Part shown: positions 1 to 11,119 of the stretch, piece after piece
How the letters are laid out: the number at the start of each line of letters is the position of its first letter
Numbering within the stretch: position 1 is the stretch's first letter
The notes under the pieces: model-generated
Seen by the model: the letters and a program-made list of their open reading frames with translations, nothing else
The model's database searches: none
Told to the model about the DNA's origin: nothing
Program-made: the position numbers and the translations under genes
Source: Chlamydoabsidia padenii
Lineage: Eukaryota > Mucoromycota > Mucoromycetes > Mucorales > Cunninghamellaceae
NCBI GenBank assembly: GCA_025330725.1
Contig: JAIWND010000016.1
Coordinates: 434,001-498,000 of the forward strand
Reading direction: 5' to 3'
Length of the DNA: 64,000 bases

Positions 1-57
1 AACAATAAAAGTGACTAATTACTTGTTTCTTTTATCGTGGGTTGATCATATTATTAG

Positions 58-3055
58 GTACAATCAAGTCCTTCACCGTGCTCCTCCTTCAGCTTTAGGA
101 AGTCGGCCCAAACCTGTCGGAAAAGATGGGTGTCTTTCGGGACTGACATTTGTACTTTCTGGTGAATTCGACACAATCACTAAAGACGATATTACTGACA
201 TTATCAAGACATACGGTGGGTAAGTTAAACAAATGAAATGACGGGGGATCAACTATATCTGTCGATGCTCACCTTCTTTTTTATTATTCCATCTAGGCGT
301 GTAACTTCTGCGGTTAGTGGGAAGACGACACATTTGTTACGCGGGCGGGATGCTGGTCAAAGTAAAATCGAAAAAGCAAAAAGTCTCAACACGACTATCT
401 TGGATGAAGATGGATTTTATGACATTGTCGAAAACTCGGCCGGACAAAAAGAAACTACTATGGTGGAACAAGTGAAGAAACCTATAGGAAAAGCAAAAGT
501 AGCGGCATCAGTATCATTAGCACCAGCAACCACACCATCAACACCAAAACATATACCACCACCACCAGCAGCAGCAGCAGCAGCAGCATCGTCAATCACG
601 ACAAAACCATCAACGTAAGATCCAATATAGATAGATGTCATATATGAACTAAACTTGTTTGTTTATCTTATTGAATAGATCAAACGATATCGACTTACTA
701 TGGACGGAGAAGTACAAGCCTAAAACAAGTAGCGAAATAATTGGAAACAAGACATTGATTGAAAAGATTTCCGTATGGTTGGGCGAATGGTAATGTTGAT
801 ACACTTAATTATCTAGAATGAAAATAAAAGTTGACTCTATACTTTTACTTTTTTAGGCAACATAATCGCAAATTGAACTTTCCGGAATCAGGTACAGGTC
901 TACAATCTTATCGAGCTGTCTTGCTTAGTGGACCACCAGGTGTTGGGAAAACGACGACTGCTCAACTCTTGGCGAAGGAACATGGATATACAGCACTGGA
1001 ATTCAATGCAAGTGACACACGAAGCAAAAAAATCCTCGAAGACATGGTCATGGAAACAACTTACAACAGATCAATGACGGAATTCTATTCTGGGGATCCT
1101 ACAAGAATCAAGGTGATACAAAAAAAGCCAATGGCTATGCATAAATCTCATCTCTCTATTGTTGATAGAAACCAGGCTCAGTCGACGGTAAATTGGTCTT
1201 GATCATGGATGAAGTGGATGGTATGTCTGGTGGGGACCGTGGAGGTAGTGTGGAACTCGCTCGGTTGATTCGCTCGACAAAGGTAAATACAGTGTCATCA
1301 TAGAACAATACTAACGAATTACTAACGACCTCTTGCTATTATTTTGATTTTTAGATCCCTATTATCTGTATTTGCAATGATGCTCGGTCCGACAAAGTAA
1401 AGCCTCTGCTAAAAGTGTGTTTTGAAGCTAAATTCATCCGGTAAAACCAGAAAGAAGAAGAAGAAAAGCGAAAAACTGAATACTGATGTTGTTGTTTTTG
1501 TTGATTTATTCTTATTTACAGTACACCGCCCAAAAATATGCGTGCAAAGCTTATGAAGATCGCCTTTACGTAAGTCAACAACACGCTCCCTCCAATATGA
1601 TAGCTACTAACACTTTGGGTTTATTCATTTTGCAGCGAAAAACTTAGGATAGAACCAAATGCGGTGGATGAACTAGTTACTCAAACCGGAAATGATATTC
1701 GACAAGTAATCAACATTTTATCGACTTACCGGCTCTCGAAAACTGACATGAAATATGGTGATGCAAAGATCATGTAAGTTGTAATACTGATACTGGGTAA
1801 ATGATATCGTTTTAATTTGTATACTTTTGATTATTGTTTTTTTTTTATTAGTGGAGGTCAAAACCAGAAATATAGTCAAATCTCTCTTTTTGATATCCCA
1901 ACTCAACTCATGGAATCATCCGTCTGGCACCAACCGGACATGAACAAACTGGCTGATATTTACTTTCATGATTACTCTTTGGCCAACTTGATGATCTCTG
2001 TAAGTAGACTAAAATGATCAATCACGTCACTGCAAATCCAACAAATCATTTATTTTATAATGCAAATTAGGAAAACTATGCAAAGGTGTCTCCTTCGAAA
2101 TCTCAAAAATGGAATAGAACTGGAAATCCTAAAGAAACTGCGTGCTTGGAAATGGATTTACTTGCGAAGGCTGCGAATGCGATTGCGGAAGGTGATCTTG
2201 TGGATCGACGAATAGGGTAAGTCAAAACATCAAAAGTGGAGGGGGGTGATTAATGTGCTTATACTTTTACTTGTCGTCCTCGGTAGATCCAATCAGGAAT
2301 ACTCATTGATGCCCGTACACTCGATCATGTCCTGCGTTCGACCTGCGTACTACATGGAAGGATACTTTGGTAGCAATCGCCCTGGATTCCCATTGTAAGT
2401 AATCTATTATATAAATATTGAACCTATCTCATTAACTGTCTCTTCCAACATAGGTGGCTCGGTCAGAACTCCAAATCATCCAAGAACAAGCGTTTATTGG
2501 CAAATATACAAACCAAACTACGATCAAAAGCGACAGTGGATCTATCAGAAGTCCGACAACACTATGTCCCTGCTTTGACTTGCAATATCTTTAAAGACAT
2601 TCAAAATGTAAGTAGGCTCGGTGCAACAAGAAAAAAAAAAAAAAAAAAAAAAAAGAGAGGGAAACCAACCTTTTTTTTTGGGGGGGGGCTTGTCTTTAGG
2701 GTCAATATGATAAAGCGATGGATACAATGGACTTTTATTACCTAGATCGTGAAAACTTGGAAACACTCAGCGATCTTGCTCTCATCCCTCAACCGGCTAT
2801 GAAATCTTTAAATGCAGCGGCAAAGCGAAACTTCACCAAGGCGTAAGTCCACTCCGGAAAGAAAGAAAAAGGGGAGGGCTTTCTTATTGCTAATACTTGT
2901 TTTATAGGTACAAGAATCGAGTCCACCCAGTATTGTTTGAACTCAGCGACACCACTCCTCTCAAAAGTAAAACGAAAACAGTGTCAGAAGACCTGGAAGG
3001 GGTTATATTTGATACCGAACCTGATACAGCCGAACTTGATGAAGACATTGTCTGA
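58..3055 (+). CDS. RFC1: Replication factor C subunit 1, large clamp-loader subunit (5' truncated by window edge)
   Basis: RFC1 is the large subunit of the RFC pentamer that loads PCNA on primer-template DNA in the nucleus. Fourteen exons can be joined in frame: 58-219, 297-614, 679-789, 857-1112, 1169-1282, 1355-1440, 1522-1569, 1636-1773, 1852-1999, 2071-2216, 2287-2394, 2454-2607, 2700-2842, 2908-3055. They give 693 residues. A BRCT domain (about 10-95, with GLTFVLSG and YGGRVTSAVSGKTTHLL) is followed by an Ala/Pro linker. An AAA+ module follows, with Walker A GPPGVGKTT near residue 220, FNASDTRSK, and Walker B LIMDEVDGMSGGDRGG. The C-terminal RFC1 helical domain follows, and the acidic tail ends in DEDIV. 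The first exon starts at an acceptor (TTATTAG), so the start codon and N-terminus lie outside the window. Identity is secure; single splice sites are inferred from frame continuity. Confidence 0.95.
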
Positions 3056-3341
3056 TTGGTGTGGTATTTATTTACTCTAGTCTAGTCTGTATACTTTTAC
3101 CATGATTGTCATTGTCATGACGATGGTCAACATTCTTTTTAATAAACTATTGTAATAAAATGATGTTATATGATATGTATTCCACATGACCACATGTTTT
3201 ACTTGTCTTTTTCATCTTCCCATTTGACTTTTTTTTTAGCCAATGCATTCCACAATTCCAACTCCCCGCCAATTAGAAAACGTCGGCGTTTTAACTTAGG
3301 AAGTGAAATATATAGTACATTAAAGTCTAAAAAATATATAA
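3056..3341. other. RFC1 3' flank / tRNA upstream spacer
   Basis: The spacer between the RFC1 stop and tRNA-Gly is AT-rich and contains AATAAA-like stretches near 3140-3160 that could serve RFC1 polyadenylation. No further gene is seen. Confidence 0.4.
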
Positions 3342-3412
3342 GCGCGGTTGGTTAAGTGGTATAATCTTCGCCTGCCACGCGAAGGGCCGGGGTTCGATTC
3401 CCCGACCGCGCA
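3342..3412 (+). tRNA. tRNA-Gly (anticodon GCC)
   Basis: A complete 71-nt cloverleaf can be folded. The 7-bp acceptor stem is GCGCGGT/ACCGCGC with discriminator A. The D arm carries GGTTAAGTGGT. The anticodon stem TTCGC/GCGAA closes the loop CTGCCAC (anticodon GCC), and the T arm has the loop TTCGATT on a CGGGG/CCCCG stem. There is no intron and no encoded CCA. A run of seven T follows at 3413-3419, a normal RNA polymerase III terminator. A solo LTR begins 84 bp downstream. Confidence 0.96.
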
Positions 3413-3496
3413 TTTTTTTCAGTTTCCGTTTTTCGGAGTTGGAAAAATCGTTGTCGATCTTGGTTGTTGTTAAGGCAACAAGGACAGTAGAAGTAG

Positions 3497-4002
3497 TGTT
3501 ACGGCTAATCTTGAGTTTGTAAAAGTGTATTTTGGATGTATTAAGTAGTGAGCACCAGAATCTTTTTGGTTTAAATTCAACCTTTTGATAGTTTTTGTTA
3601 AAAAAGAAAAAGAGTAGAGTCTTCGATTTGTGAGTCGGAACTTGAAAATTTAAAAAATGGAAACCTTGTTCCTGAAAAAAAGACAATAATTACGCTTGAA
3701 TAGTAACTTCAACCAAGTCAGAAGGCAATAAAAGCCAATAGGAGAGGGTCTGGTATCAAAGTAAGACCAAAAAGACAAAGTTTACACTTGTAATGTAACT
3801 TGAATGTCAAAGTAATTCACAAAGAGAAAATGCTCTTGATTTGGGTTTTGCACTGAGTTTTTTATTAAGAGAGAAACTTGATAAAACTGAAGATTTGAAA
3901 AAGTGTGTGAGAGATGGGGGCTATTTATACTATTTTCAAACTTGAAATAAGGTTGGTCGTCAATTCTTGCCGGTCGTTGTTGCTTTCCGGATTCCATTAA
4001 CA
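3497..4002 (-). mobile_element. Solo LTR-like element downstream of tRNA-Gly
   Basis: Read on the minus strand this 506-bp block starts TGTTAATGG and ends GGCTAA-family TAGCCGTAACA, the TG...CA ends expected of an LTR. It contains a TATA box (TATAAATA, complement of 3922-3929). The last 12 bp and the internal GTGCTCACTAC stretch are shared with the LTR at 13581-14340. Flanking bases GTAG (3493-3496) and CTAG (4003-4006) could be an aged 4-bp target duplication with one mismatch. No coding region or second LTR is attached, so a solo LTR is most likely. The boundaries are inferred from terminal sequence only. Confidence 0.55.
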
Positions 4003-4111
4003 CTAGTGAGGTGATTAATCATAAGATAAAATATAGAATAGACAAGTCAAGTGTTCCCAATCACACATAAAGATAATATGATATAAAAAATATAATGATA
4101 TGGATAAAATT

Positions 4112-4560
4112 GGTGGACGGGATTCAAACTCCCGCCCAACGAAGGATTTCATTTATATTAAAAATTTCGGGGGTCAAGGTAGCCATGATAGTAGGTTTTG
4201 TTTGTATAATATGTATTGAGCACCAGAATCTTTTTGGTAAGATTCAACCTTTAAGATGTACTTGAATATACTTGGTAATTTAAGAAGAAAAGAAAAAGAT
4301 CGACCGAGGCAAGTCGGGATTTAAAATAAAAATAAAAATAGATCTTGCATCAAAGTAAGATCACAAAAGACAATAGTTACGCTTGTAAGGTAACTGTAAG
4401 TAAGATCACAAAAGACAAAGTTACACTTGTTAAGTAACTTGATAAAACAAGTAGATATCAAAAGAAAAAAGACTCTTTATGAGGAGTTTGCACCAAGCTT
4501 TTTATTGTGAAGGTTGGTAGATCAAAAAAAAAAAAAGTTGGGTTAATGGAGCAAAATGAT
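4112..4560 (-). repeat. Degenerate second copy of the tRNA-Gly LTR family
   Basis: Positions 4218-4238 repeat, base for base, the 21-nt block at 3550-3570 of the neighbouring LTR. The AAGTAAGATCACAAAAGACA block around 4350-4420 recurs three times with small changes and also resembles 3750-3790. At 4112-4136 there is a hairpin-like TGGTGGACGGG...CCCGCC sequence. No intact LTR ends are visible, so this is read as a broken or nested LTR-family fragment. Confidence 0.35.
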
Positions 4561-5690
4561 TTAAAAATACGGTTACATCTCCGACTTCACTTTCGTCTTG
4601 CAGTCCCCACTTGACACAAGTGGTAGATACTGTTATGACTAATATCCATAACAATACTCTCTTTATGCTTTTGTCCGAGTGTTAGTAGTAGCTTCCCCTT
4701 TATGAAAGAACATATTACAAGTTGTATTATTTAACCATGGCGGATCACCACCAGTGATAACATGACCTGTTCTAACATTATAATAGTCTGTTCGATAATA
4801 AAATTTCTTTATACAATTAAACATATGCTAACATTGATTTAAGCTTAAAATCAGAGAGGGGAAATTACAGTCATGCACATGACAGAAAAAGGAAAAGGTA
4901 ACCTTTTCTAGACGATAACCTGCATGAAGCTGTGAATTTAAAACACCGCCATTAGTGCGAACGAGTATTCACGTTTCTTTGAGTGGCTAGTCATTACCAC
5001 AACAAGTTATTCTATAGTGATCAAATCATTGTTCTCTCAAACGCATTAGTTAAACCGATTAGAAATGAACCATGTAGGAAAAACAAGAAGAAGAAGAAAA
5101 AGGAGTCAACCGAAGGGAGGCAACAATAGAGAAGTATGCATATTATGTACCATCATACAATATAAGACTTGACTGAAGATTGGAACTACTATAATAGGCT
5201 AGGATCCGTAATGTGCTCCGTAAGCGAAAATTCATATGTAATGCGTGTGATAACAGATGAACGTCAAGTATCATTTGTCGTCAGTTACTGTCACTCTAAT
5301 TGTACTAGCAGTAAAAATAATAAAACTATACATAGAAACTGATAATAGATAATGTTGATGTTTGTTGTATATGTATAATAAAAAAAAAAGTGGTATGCCA
5401 AAACAATAGAAATGAGTTGCATTCTGTATGCACCATGGACTCTGAAGGGGGAGCATTTCCCATTTTAGGACATTCCCTTTTTATTGGTGCTTCCACATTG
5501 AAATAAACTGACCGAACTTTTTTTTTCTTTTTTTTTCTCTCTTGTCTCTCTCTCCGCCCCTTTATCATTTTCTACCCTTATCCCCTCACTATCTTTCAGT
5601 TAAACTACTCCTTTTTATTCTCTGCTTTGGTTATTCAAACTAGTCGAATTCTATTGACTGATCTTTATACTACTCCTGGTGAAAAAAAAG
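4561..5690. other. Gene-free spacer upstream of the kinase
   Basis: This stretch has stop codons in all frames and no convincing splice-joined ORF. A T-rich and C-rich tract at 5510-5680 precedes the kinase and may be its promoter and 5' leader. Nothing else is recognised. Confidence 0.4.
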
Positions 5691-5780
5691 GTATGTTTGT
5701 TTGTCTCAAGGACGCAGTAAATTGATTCTATGAAACACTTTGTAATTACTTACCTTTCTTCTTCTTCTTTTAACAAACAG
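5691..5780 (+). other. Probable 5'UTR intron of the kinase gene
   Basis: GTATGT at the left end and a pyrimidine-rich stretch ending in CAG at the right end bracket 90 nt just before the chosen start codon. The size matches the other introns of this window. It decides which ATG starts the kinase. Confidence 0.5.
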
Positions 5781-5783
5781 TAC

Positions 5784-7620
5784 ATGGAACCTGAAAACTT
5801 ACCTCTCAACAAAACTAGTCATTCTCTTGGTCACCGTAGACAAGCCTCAAAAGGATTAGGCATTATCACCAACAGCGATACCCTGGTCAACTCGGAAACA
5901 AAGAATACTACAACACCAATAGTAAAATGCACCAAGAATGCGTCCTTTTTTGAAACATCTGATCTGGCAACACCACAACCACCACCGCGTCTTCGTCCAC
6001 TTGACATATTCAAGGATACAAAGTCGCCTACAGCACCTACTCCACTTGAACCTTCCACCAGTTATGCAAGTCGACTTAGGAATATTGTGGCTACAATGAA
6101 CCACGATAAACATCAAGACAATTTGTTGTCGACCTCTGCCAATTCGACACCACTACCTGATACAAAGCAGAAGGATGATATTACAGCAACCACCCTGGAC
6201 ACAACTCAAGCAAAGGTACGACGCGCCAAATCATATCGCTTCAAACCTCCTTATTACGACGACGACGACGACGACGGAATCATGGCTTTACCAAGTCCTT
6301 TACCAACAAGTACAACGTCATCTTCGTCGAATCGATTACCTCATCAAATCCATGTCTTGCACCCTACACATCACAAATACATCACATCTGGCTCTCACCC
6401 TACCCCCATTATACCAACAAAGATGACAAACAATAATTCAGCATCACCGCACTCACCAATGACACCACCTTCTCCATCAGCATCCACCAGTATTCCCATC
6501 CTCGCCATATCACCCACCTTTGTACATAAAAACGATGTCATTCCTCAACTATCTGAACATCCAATGCTGGGGGACATGATCGAGTCCACTTGCAACGATA
6601 AACTACGAGGAGGGAATATGGTGCGTGAATTATCTCAATCATCTACATTGCCTACTCTGGGCAACAAGGACGGTGATGAAGATCTAATCGACAAACAACT
6701 GGGTGATTTTTATATCAGGCGACTACTTGGGATGGGGGCTTTTTCTAAGGTTTATCTGGCAGAACGACATGTAGATGACGATCGGACGGAACTGTTGGCT
6801 ATAAAGACTATAAACAAGGTTGGTATGCAGAAAAACCCTAGGGTACGATCTAGTATTGAACGTGAAGTGGGTGTATTGAAGGTAAAGCACAAGAAAAAAA
6901 GGTTATATAATATTCTAACGATTTCTCTCTTCTTCTTCCTAGTTTATTGATCATCCTCATATTGTCCATATTGAAGCGACAATGGAAACGGAACATAGTT
7001 TATGTATTATCTTGGAATACGCCAAAGGTGTTGAACTCTTCAGCTTTGTCCAACAACTACATCAACAACTGCATGCAACAAACGAAAAAGTAAACGAAAT
7101 CTTGGTCAAGCGAATCTTCCTACAGCTGGTCTCTGTGGTGAAATGGATGCATAAACACAACATTGTACATCGGGATCTCAAACTGGAAAACGTTTTAATA
7201 CACATGGACCAAGATGAACCCATCCTCAAGGTAACCGATTTTGGCCTAGCTCGCGTGATTGACCCGGAATCGCCCATCCTGACAACTCGGTGTGGTAGTG
7301 AAGAATATGCAGCACCTGAAATTGTCCAAAGCAAAGGGTATGACGGCCGACAAACGGATACTTGGGCTCTAGGTGTTATCTTGTATTCATTGTTGGTGGG
7401 CTACTTACCCTTCCGCTATGATCCATCCAAAGGTGAACGGGTGACTCAAATGTTTTATCGAATCGTGCGTGCTCAAATCAAATGGCCAAAGGTATGGGAT
7501 CTTGAACAACAACATCTTGCTATCAGCTCACAGGCAAAAAACGTGGTGGAACGGATATTGGTGCGGCAACCTGAACATCGAATTCATCTGGACGATATTG
7601 ACCATCTACCTTGGTTTTAA
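5784..7620 (+). CDS. Serine/threonine protein kinase, CAMK-like, with long disordered N-terminus
   Basis: Two exons (5784-6881, 6943-7620) give 591 residues. The first ~300 residues are Ser/Thr/Pro-rich with an Asp run and look disordered. The kinase domain occupies about 305-591: glycine loop LLGMGAFSKVYLAE, VAIK-like LLAIKTI, catalytic HRDLKLEN, DFGLA, and activation-segment end CGSEEYAAPE. The domain ends almost at the C-terminus. CGSEEYAAPEIVQSKGYDGR is a pattern seen in fungal kinases of the CAMK/PRR-like group, but the exact orthologue is not assigned. An in-frame ATG at 5730 exists. ATG 5784 is preferred because GTATGT at 5691 and AACAAACAG ending at 5780 look like a 5'UTR intron that would remove the earlier ATG. 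Confidence 0.85.
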
Positions 7621-7727
7621 TTATAGTAGATCCTTCCCCCCGTAATTCAAATACATAGTATTTTAGTGTACTTTTATCTTTATTTAATCTTTTTTAAAAA
7701 ATCATAAACTCCGCCCGTCGTTTTTTT

Positions 7728-8333
7728 GCACCCACTTATTTTACTGACATGTCTGAATGTTTAACCGAGATTCAAATACCGCATCTTGACTTTTTTTATT
7801 TTTTTATTTGAAAAAACAACCTTCCTCCTCTTCCTCTCATCTTTTACCACAAAAAAACTACAACAACAAAACGAACTATGGATTACAACAAGACGAACGT
7901 TGAACAACAACAAAAAGGATGAAAATCAACAAGGATTAACTGCAACAAAAGGGATTATTTACAACAACAAGGATCAACAACAACAAGACGAACGGTGAAC
8001 AATGGATCGTATATAGATTAGGTATATATATATAAAGTTTGAAGAAACTTTGTACTCAAACCTCATTTTCATTATAGTTGTATATAGTCTTAGGATTGAT
8101 GACAAATAAAATATCTTTTATTGTGTGGACAGGTTAATGGATAAATTGTATGTGAATATTTGTGGGATAAAGTATATATGAATATTTGTGGGATAAAGTA
8201 TATATGGATATTTGTGGAATAAAATATATGTAAAGGTAGGTTTACGGTGAAGGTTGTTTTTTAAAAAAAAGTCAAGATGCGGTATTTGAATCTCGGTCAA
8301 ACATTCAGACATGTCAGTAAAATATGCGGGTGC
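7728..8333. mobile_element. Non-autonomous element with ~90-bp terminal inverted repeats (MITE-like)
   Basis: The sequence 7728-7827 returns as its reverse complement at 8243-8333, with roughly 90% identity over ~90 bp and a small indel in a T/A tract. Between the arms lie a CAACAA-rich stretch (about 7860-7995) and three tandem ~27-bp copies of a unit containing ATATTTGTGGGATAAAG (about 8150-8225). No transposase is encoded: the ORF inside is low-complexity. Each arm carries ATTCAAATACCGC, close to the promoter motif found elsewhere in the window. No clear target duplication is seen. Confidence 0.7.
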
Positions 8334-8611
8334 GAGGAGCACGTAGACTGAGTTAGAAATATATAGACCACGTAGAGGACCACGTAGACCAAGTAAAAAA
8401 TAAACGGATCACGTAGAGCTTCGAAAAAAGGACTACATTTCCAAATATTGACCTTTGGAATAAAAAAGAACCCGCCCTTTGAAAAAACAAAAACTGCCCT
8501 TTAGGAAAAATAAATCCGCCCATTGGATGAATCAAAACCGCCCCTTGGGAAAATTTATCAGCCGCACTTTTTCTTAAAAAACCGCCCTTTGGCGTTAGAA
8601 CGACTGTATCT
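8328..8611. repeat. Dispersed 284-bp repeat, copy 1
   Basis: This block matches 50969-51252 base for base except for about five substitutions and no indels. Its first part holds four CACGTAGA-type units. Its second part holds six diverged units around CCGCCCTTTGG spaced about 22-25 bp. It abuts the right arm of the inverted-repeat element. No ORF is conserved between the copies. Confidence 0.85.
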
Positions 8612-8746
8612 GCATAATGGTAGTAAAAGATGGCGGTGTTTAAATATAACGCCAGTCTTCTTCTGAGACAAATCAAGATGATGAATATATAGTATCTTTA
8701 TTAGTAATATATGTGTTTAAAAATAAATAGCTATGGTAAAATAAAA

Positions 8747-10792
8747 CTAATCTAGTATAACCGTTTCCCCAAAAGCAGTGGTGATAAATTGACTGTGGTG
8801 GTTCGGTAGTGGTGTTTTGCCGTCGGTAGCTATACTTGATGAGCTTGATAAGGATATGGTGGATTGCGAGTCATAGTTAGATGGTGAATCTGGTTCCTCT
8901 TGAAGACTGTCGATAGACTGATGGGAGCCAGAGGCGAGAATAGATTGCTGCCGCTTTTGCCACATTTTTGCCAAGATTTGAGGTGGTTCCAAGTAGTACT
9001 CGTCAGACATCATAAATGTTCCCCAGTGTATACCAACAGATAATCGAGGCATCTTTAAATCTTCATGCACCTTGATCGCGTCTTCTGGGCCCATATGTAC
9101 ATGTTGCATCATAGGTTCAGGCTTGAAACTGCCAATAGGAAGAGCGGCAAGGGTGAAGGGAGCATAAGCATTACCTATTGCTTTAAATAGTTCAGGTGAG
9201 TATCCAGTATCCCCACTATTCAAACAAAAAAAAGCACATTGTGTTAGCACCTTGGTTATAGTTTTTCTTTTCTTTTTCGTACTTACCAAAAGAATACACC
9301 ATCGTCTTGTCCTTTCACCACAAAGCTGCACCACAAAGTCCCGTTTTTTTCAAAAGGCGTTCTTGATCCACTCCAATGCTATTGACAGGATGATAAAACA
9401 AATCTGTTAGTACATGATTAAAGATATGATGGAATTACCCCTTACCATTGCTGGTACACATGCAATCATGATATCAGGCCGAGAATGATGTCTGATTTCT
9501 TGCCACCAGTCCATTTCCACACTAACCCAAATAAAATAAACCAGATTAAAGACCTATTCAAAGTGGTATAGATTTCTGGATAAACTTACACATTTGTTAC
9601 TTTACGTTTCAGGAACCAATCACGGAGACCGAGTGGTATATACCATGTCACAGAATCACCCAGTTGGTAGACGACTTTTTCATCTACGTAAAGTCCAAAA
9701 GCTAATGTTATTCCATAACCCTATTATTATCTTTTTATTGTTCAACTATTCTTACCTAAATGGTCGAAATGATCATGAGACACCAATACAATATCCAAAT
9801 CCTTTGCAAAGGCTTGTAGTGAGCAAGGAATAGGTCGAAGTCGTTTTGGTCCAAGATAATCATTGATAGAGCATCTAGAGAATACAGGATCTATGTGTAT
9901 CATATATAAAGTCAGAAAGTTAGTGTTGTTTTGAGTGACACATAGTCCATTTCAACTGATTTACCTGTCAAAATGGCCAATCCATTGATTGTGATCAAGC
10001 ACGTTGATTGACTATAAAAAGATAAATGTGATAAAGTGTTTAAAACCCCCTCTGACTTTTTTTTTTTTTTTCCAATACCATATGTACTTACCCAAACCAT
10101 GTAAAAGTGACAGGCTCTTTGACAGATCGTGGCTGGAGAGCGGTAGTTGTAGTATCACCAAGCCAGCTACTATAGGTGCCAGGAGTTGTGTATTCTTGAG
10201 ACTTGGTAGTGTTTTTACATTTGAGATTTAAAAATATCTTATCCAAGTCTGGTAATTGGACAGGCAATGCTTGTTCTAGTTCCTAGTCAAAGTAAAGATG
10301 GTAAGAGTGAGTAATTCAGAGTATCAGTATATGGTTATATTGGTTATTGTTTTTTTTTTTTTTTTACTTACTTGTTGTGTTTTAGGTAGACCATTACCTT
10401 TCCATCGACGAAGCCAAAACAGCGCTGTGGTCAGAAAGGAGACTTCCTGCCATTCTTCAAAGGGATTAACGAACCTTTTGTCCACCTTGTAAATTGAGTT
10501 GAAATGATTAGTACGATAAGCCATGACTTTTTAATTGTTATTTTAAGGGGATGTAACCTACCTTTAAGCTTGCAAATCGGTCTTCGGCCCGTTCCAGTTG
10601 TTTTCGTTTCTTGATATCCCGTTTCCTAATAGCTTCCACCAGATCAGCAGCATGGGTGGCTTGCAAATAGTAGTAGAGAAGAGCCGAAGCGGATACTGTG
10701 GCGACCAATGTTGGAATAGTAAAAGGGTGATCAAATGGAATAGGGAAGCATAAAAAAGAAGGTCGTTTATTAACGCTGGTCAATTGAGTCAT
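8747..10792 (-). CDS. FMP30: NAPE-hydrolysing phospholipase D-like metallo-beta-lactamase (FMP30 family), mitochondrial/membrane
   Basis: The family hydrolyses N-acylphosphatidylethanolamine; yeast FMP30 is an inner-mitochondrial-membrane protein linked to cardiolipin homeostasis. Nine exons join in frame: 10562-10792, 10372-10485, 10092-10282, 9965-10011, 9756-9890, 9590-9701, 9446-9521, 9287-9378, 8747-9215. They give 488 residues. A hydrophobic segment lies near residues 25-47 and a basic KRDIKKRKQ stretch follows. The metal site is complete: VSHDHFDHL, then HWSGS, then CGDTGY, then GIHWGTF. The last ~60 residues are Ser-rich and probably disordered. The start is the only ATG at the 5' end of the open frame. 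The gene lies head-to-tail behind the DDX59-like gene, 327 bp away. Confidence 0.92.
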
Positions 10793-11119
10793 CAAATTAT
10801 GAGAAGGGGGGACGATATAACAATGTTAAAAAAGAAAAAAAGTGGAAGGAAGGAAGGAAGAAGAGATTTTTTTTTTAAAAAAAAAAAAAGTGCACAGAGC
10901 ATAAATAGGTGCCTGGTGCTGGTTGTTTTTTAATATCCGCCACCACTGAATATCCGATCCGATCATTGTTGACATGGACAGGGAGGTATAATCAACCCTA
11001 GATGGCCATCCTTGGGAGGAGCCAGTCAAAAGAGTCTGTAATGAGAGTAGAGTAAAAATAAAGCGTGAGTTGTGATTTTAATGTTTATTGATTTCCATAC
11101 CGTGTGTCAGTTCCTTGTT
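10793..11119 (-). promoter_or_regulatory. Intergenic promoter region of the FMP30-like gene
   Basis: The 327 bp between the DDX59-like stop and the FMP30-like start contain a poly(A/T) tract (10861-10889) and, in gene sense, CTATTTATGC near 10905-10915 that could act as a TATA-like element. A short ORF at 10826-11029 is not supported by homology or splice logic. Confidence 0.35.

Noticed and set aside
4112..4146. TGGTGGACGGG...CCCGCC looked like a primer-binding site or tRNA remnant
   Set aside because: It starts with TGG on the wrong strand for the neighbouring LTR, and no D arm, anticodon arm or acceptor partner can be folded.
8150..8225. Three ~27-bp direct repeats, considered as a CRISPR-like array
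   Set aside because: The copies are contiguous without spacers and lie in a eukaryotic inverted-repeat element.
10826..11029. Short ORF between the FMP30-like and DDX59-like genes
   Set aside because: It is promoter sequence reading through a poly-T tract; no homology.
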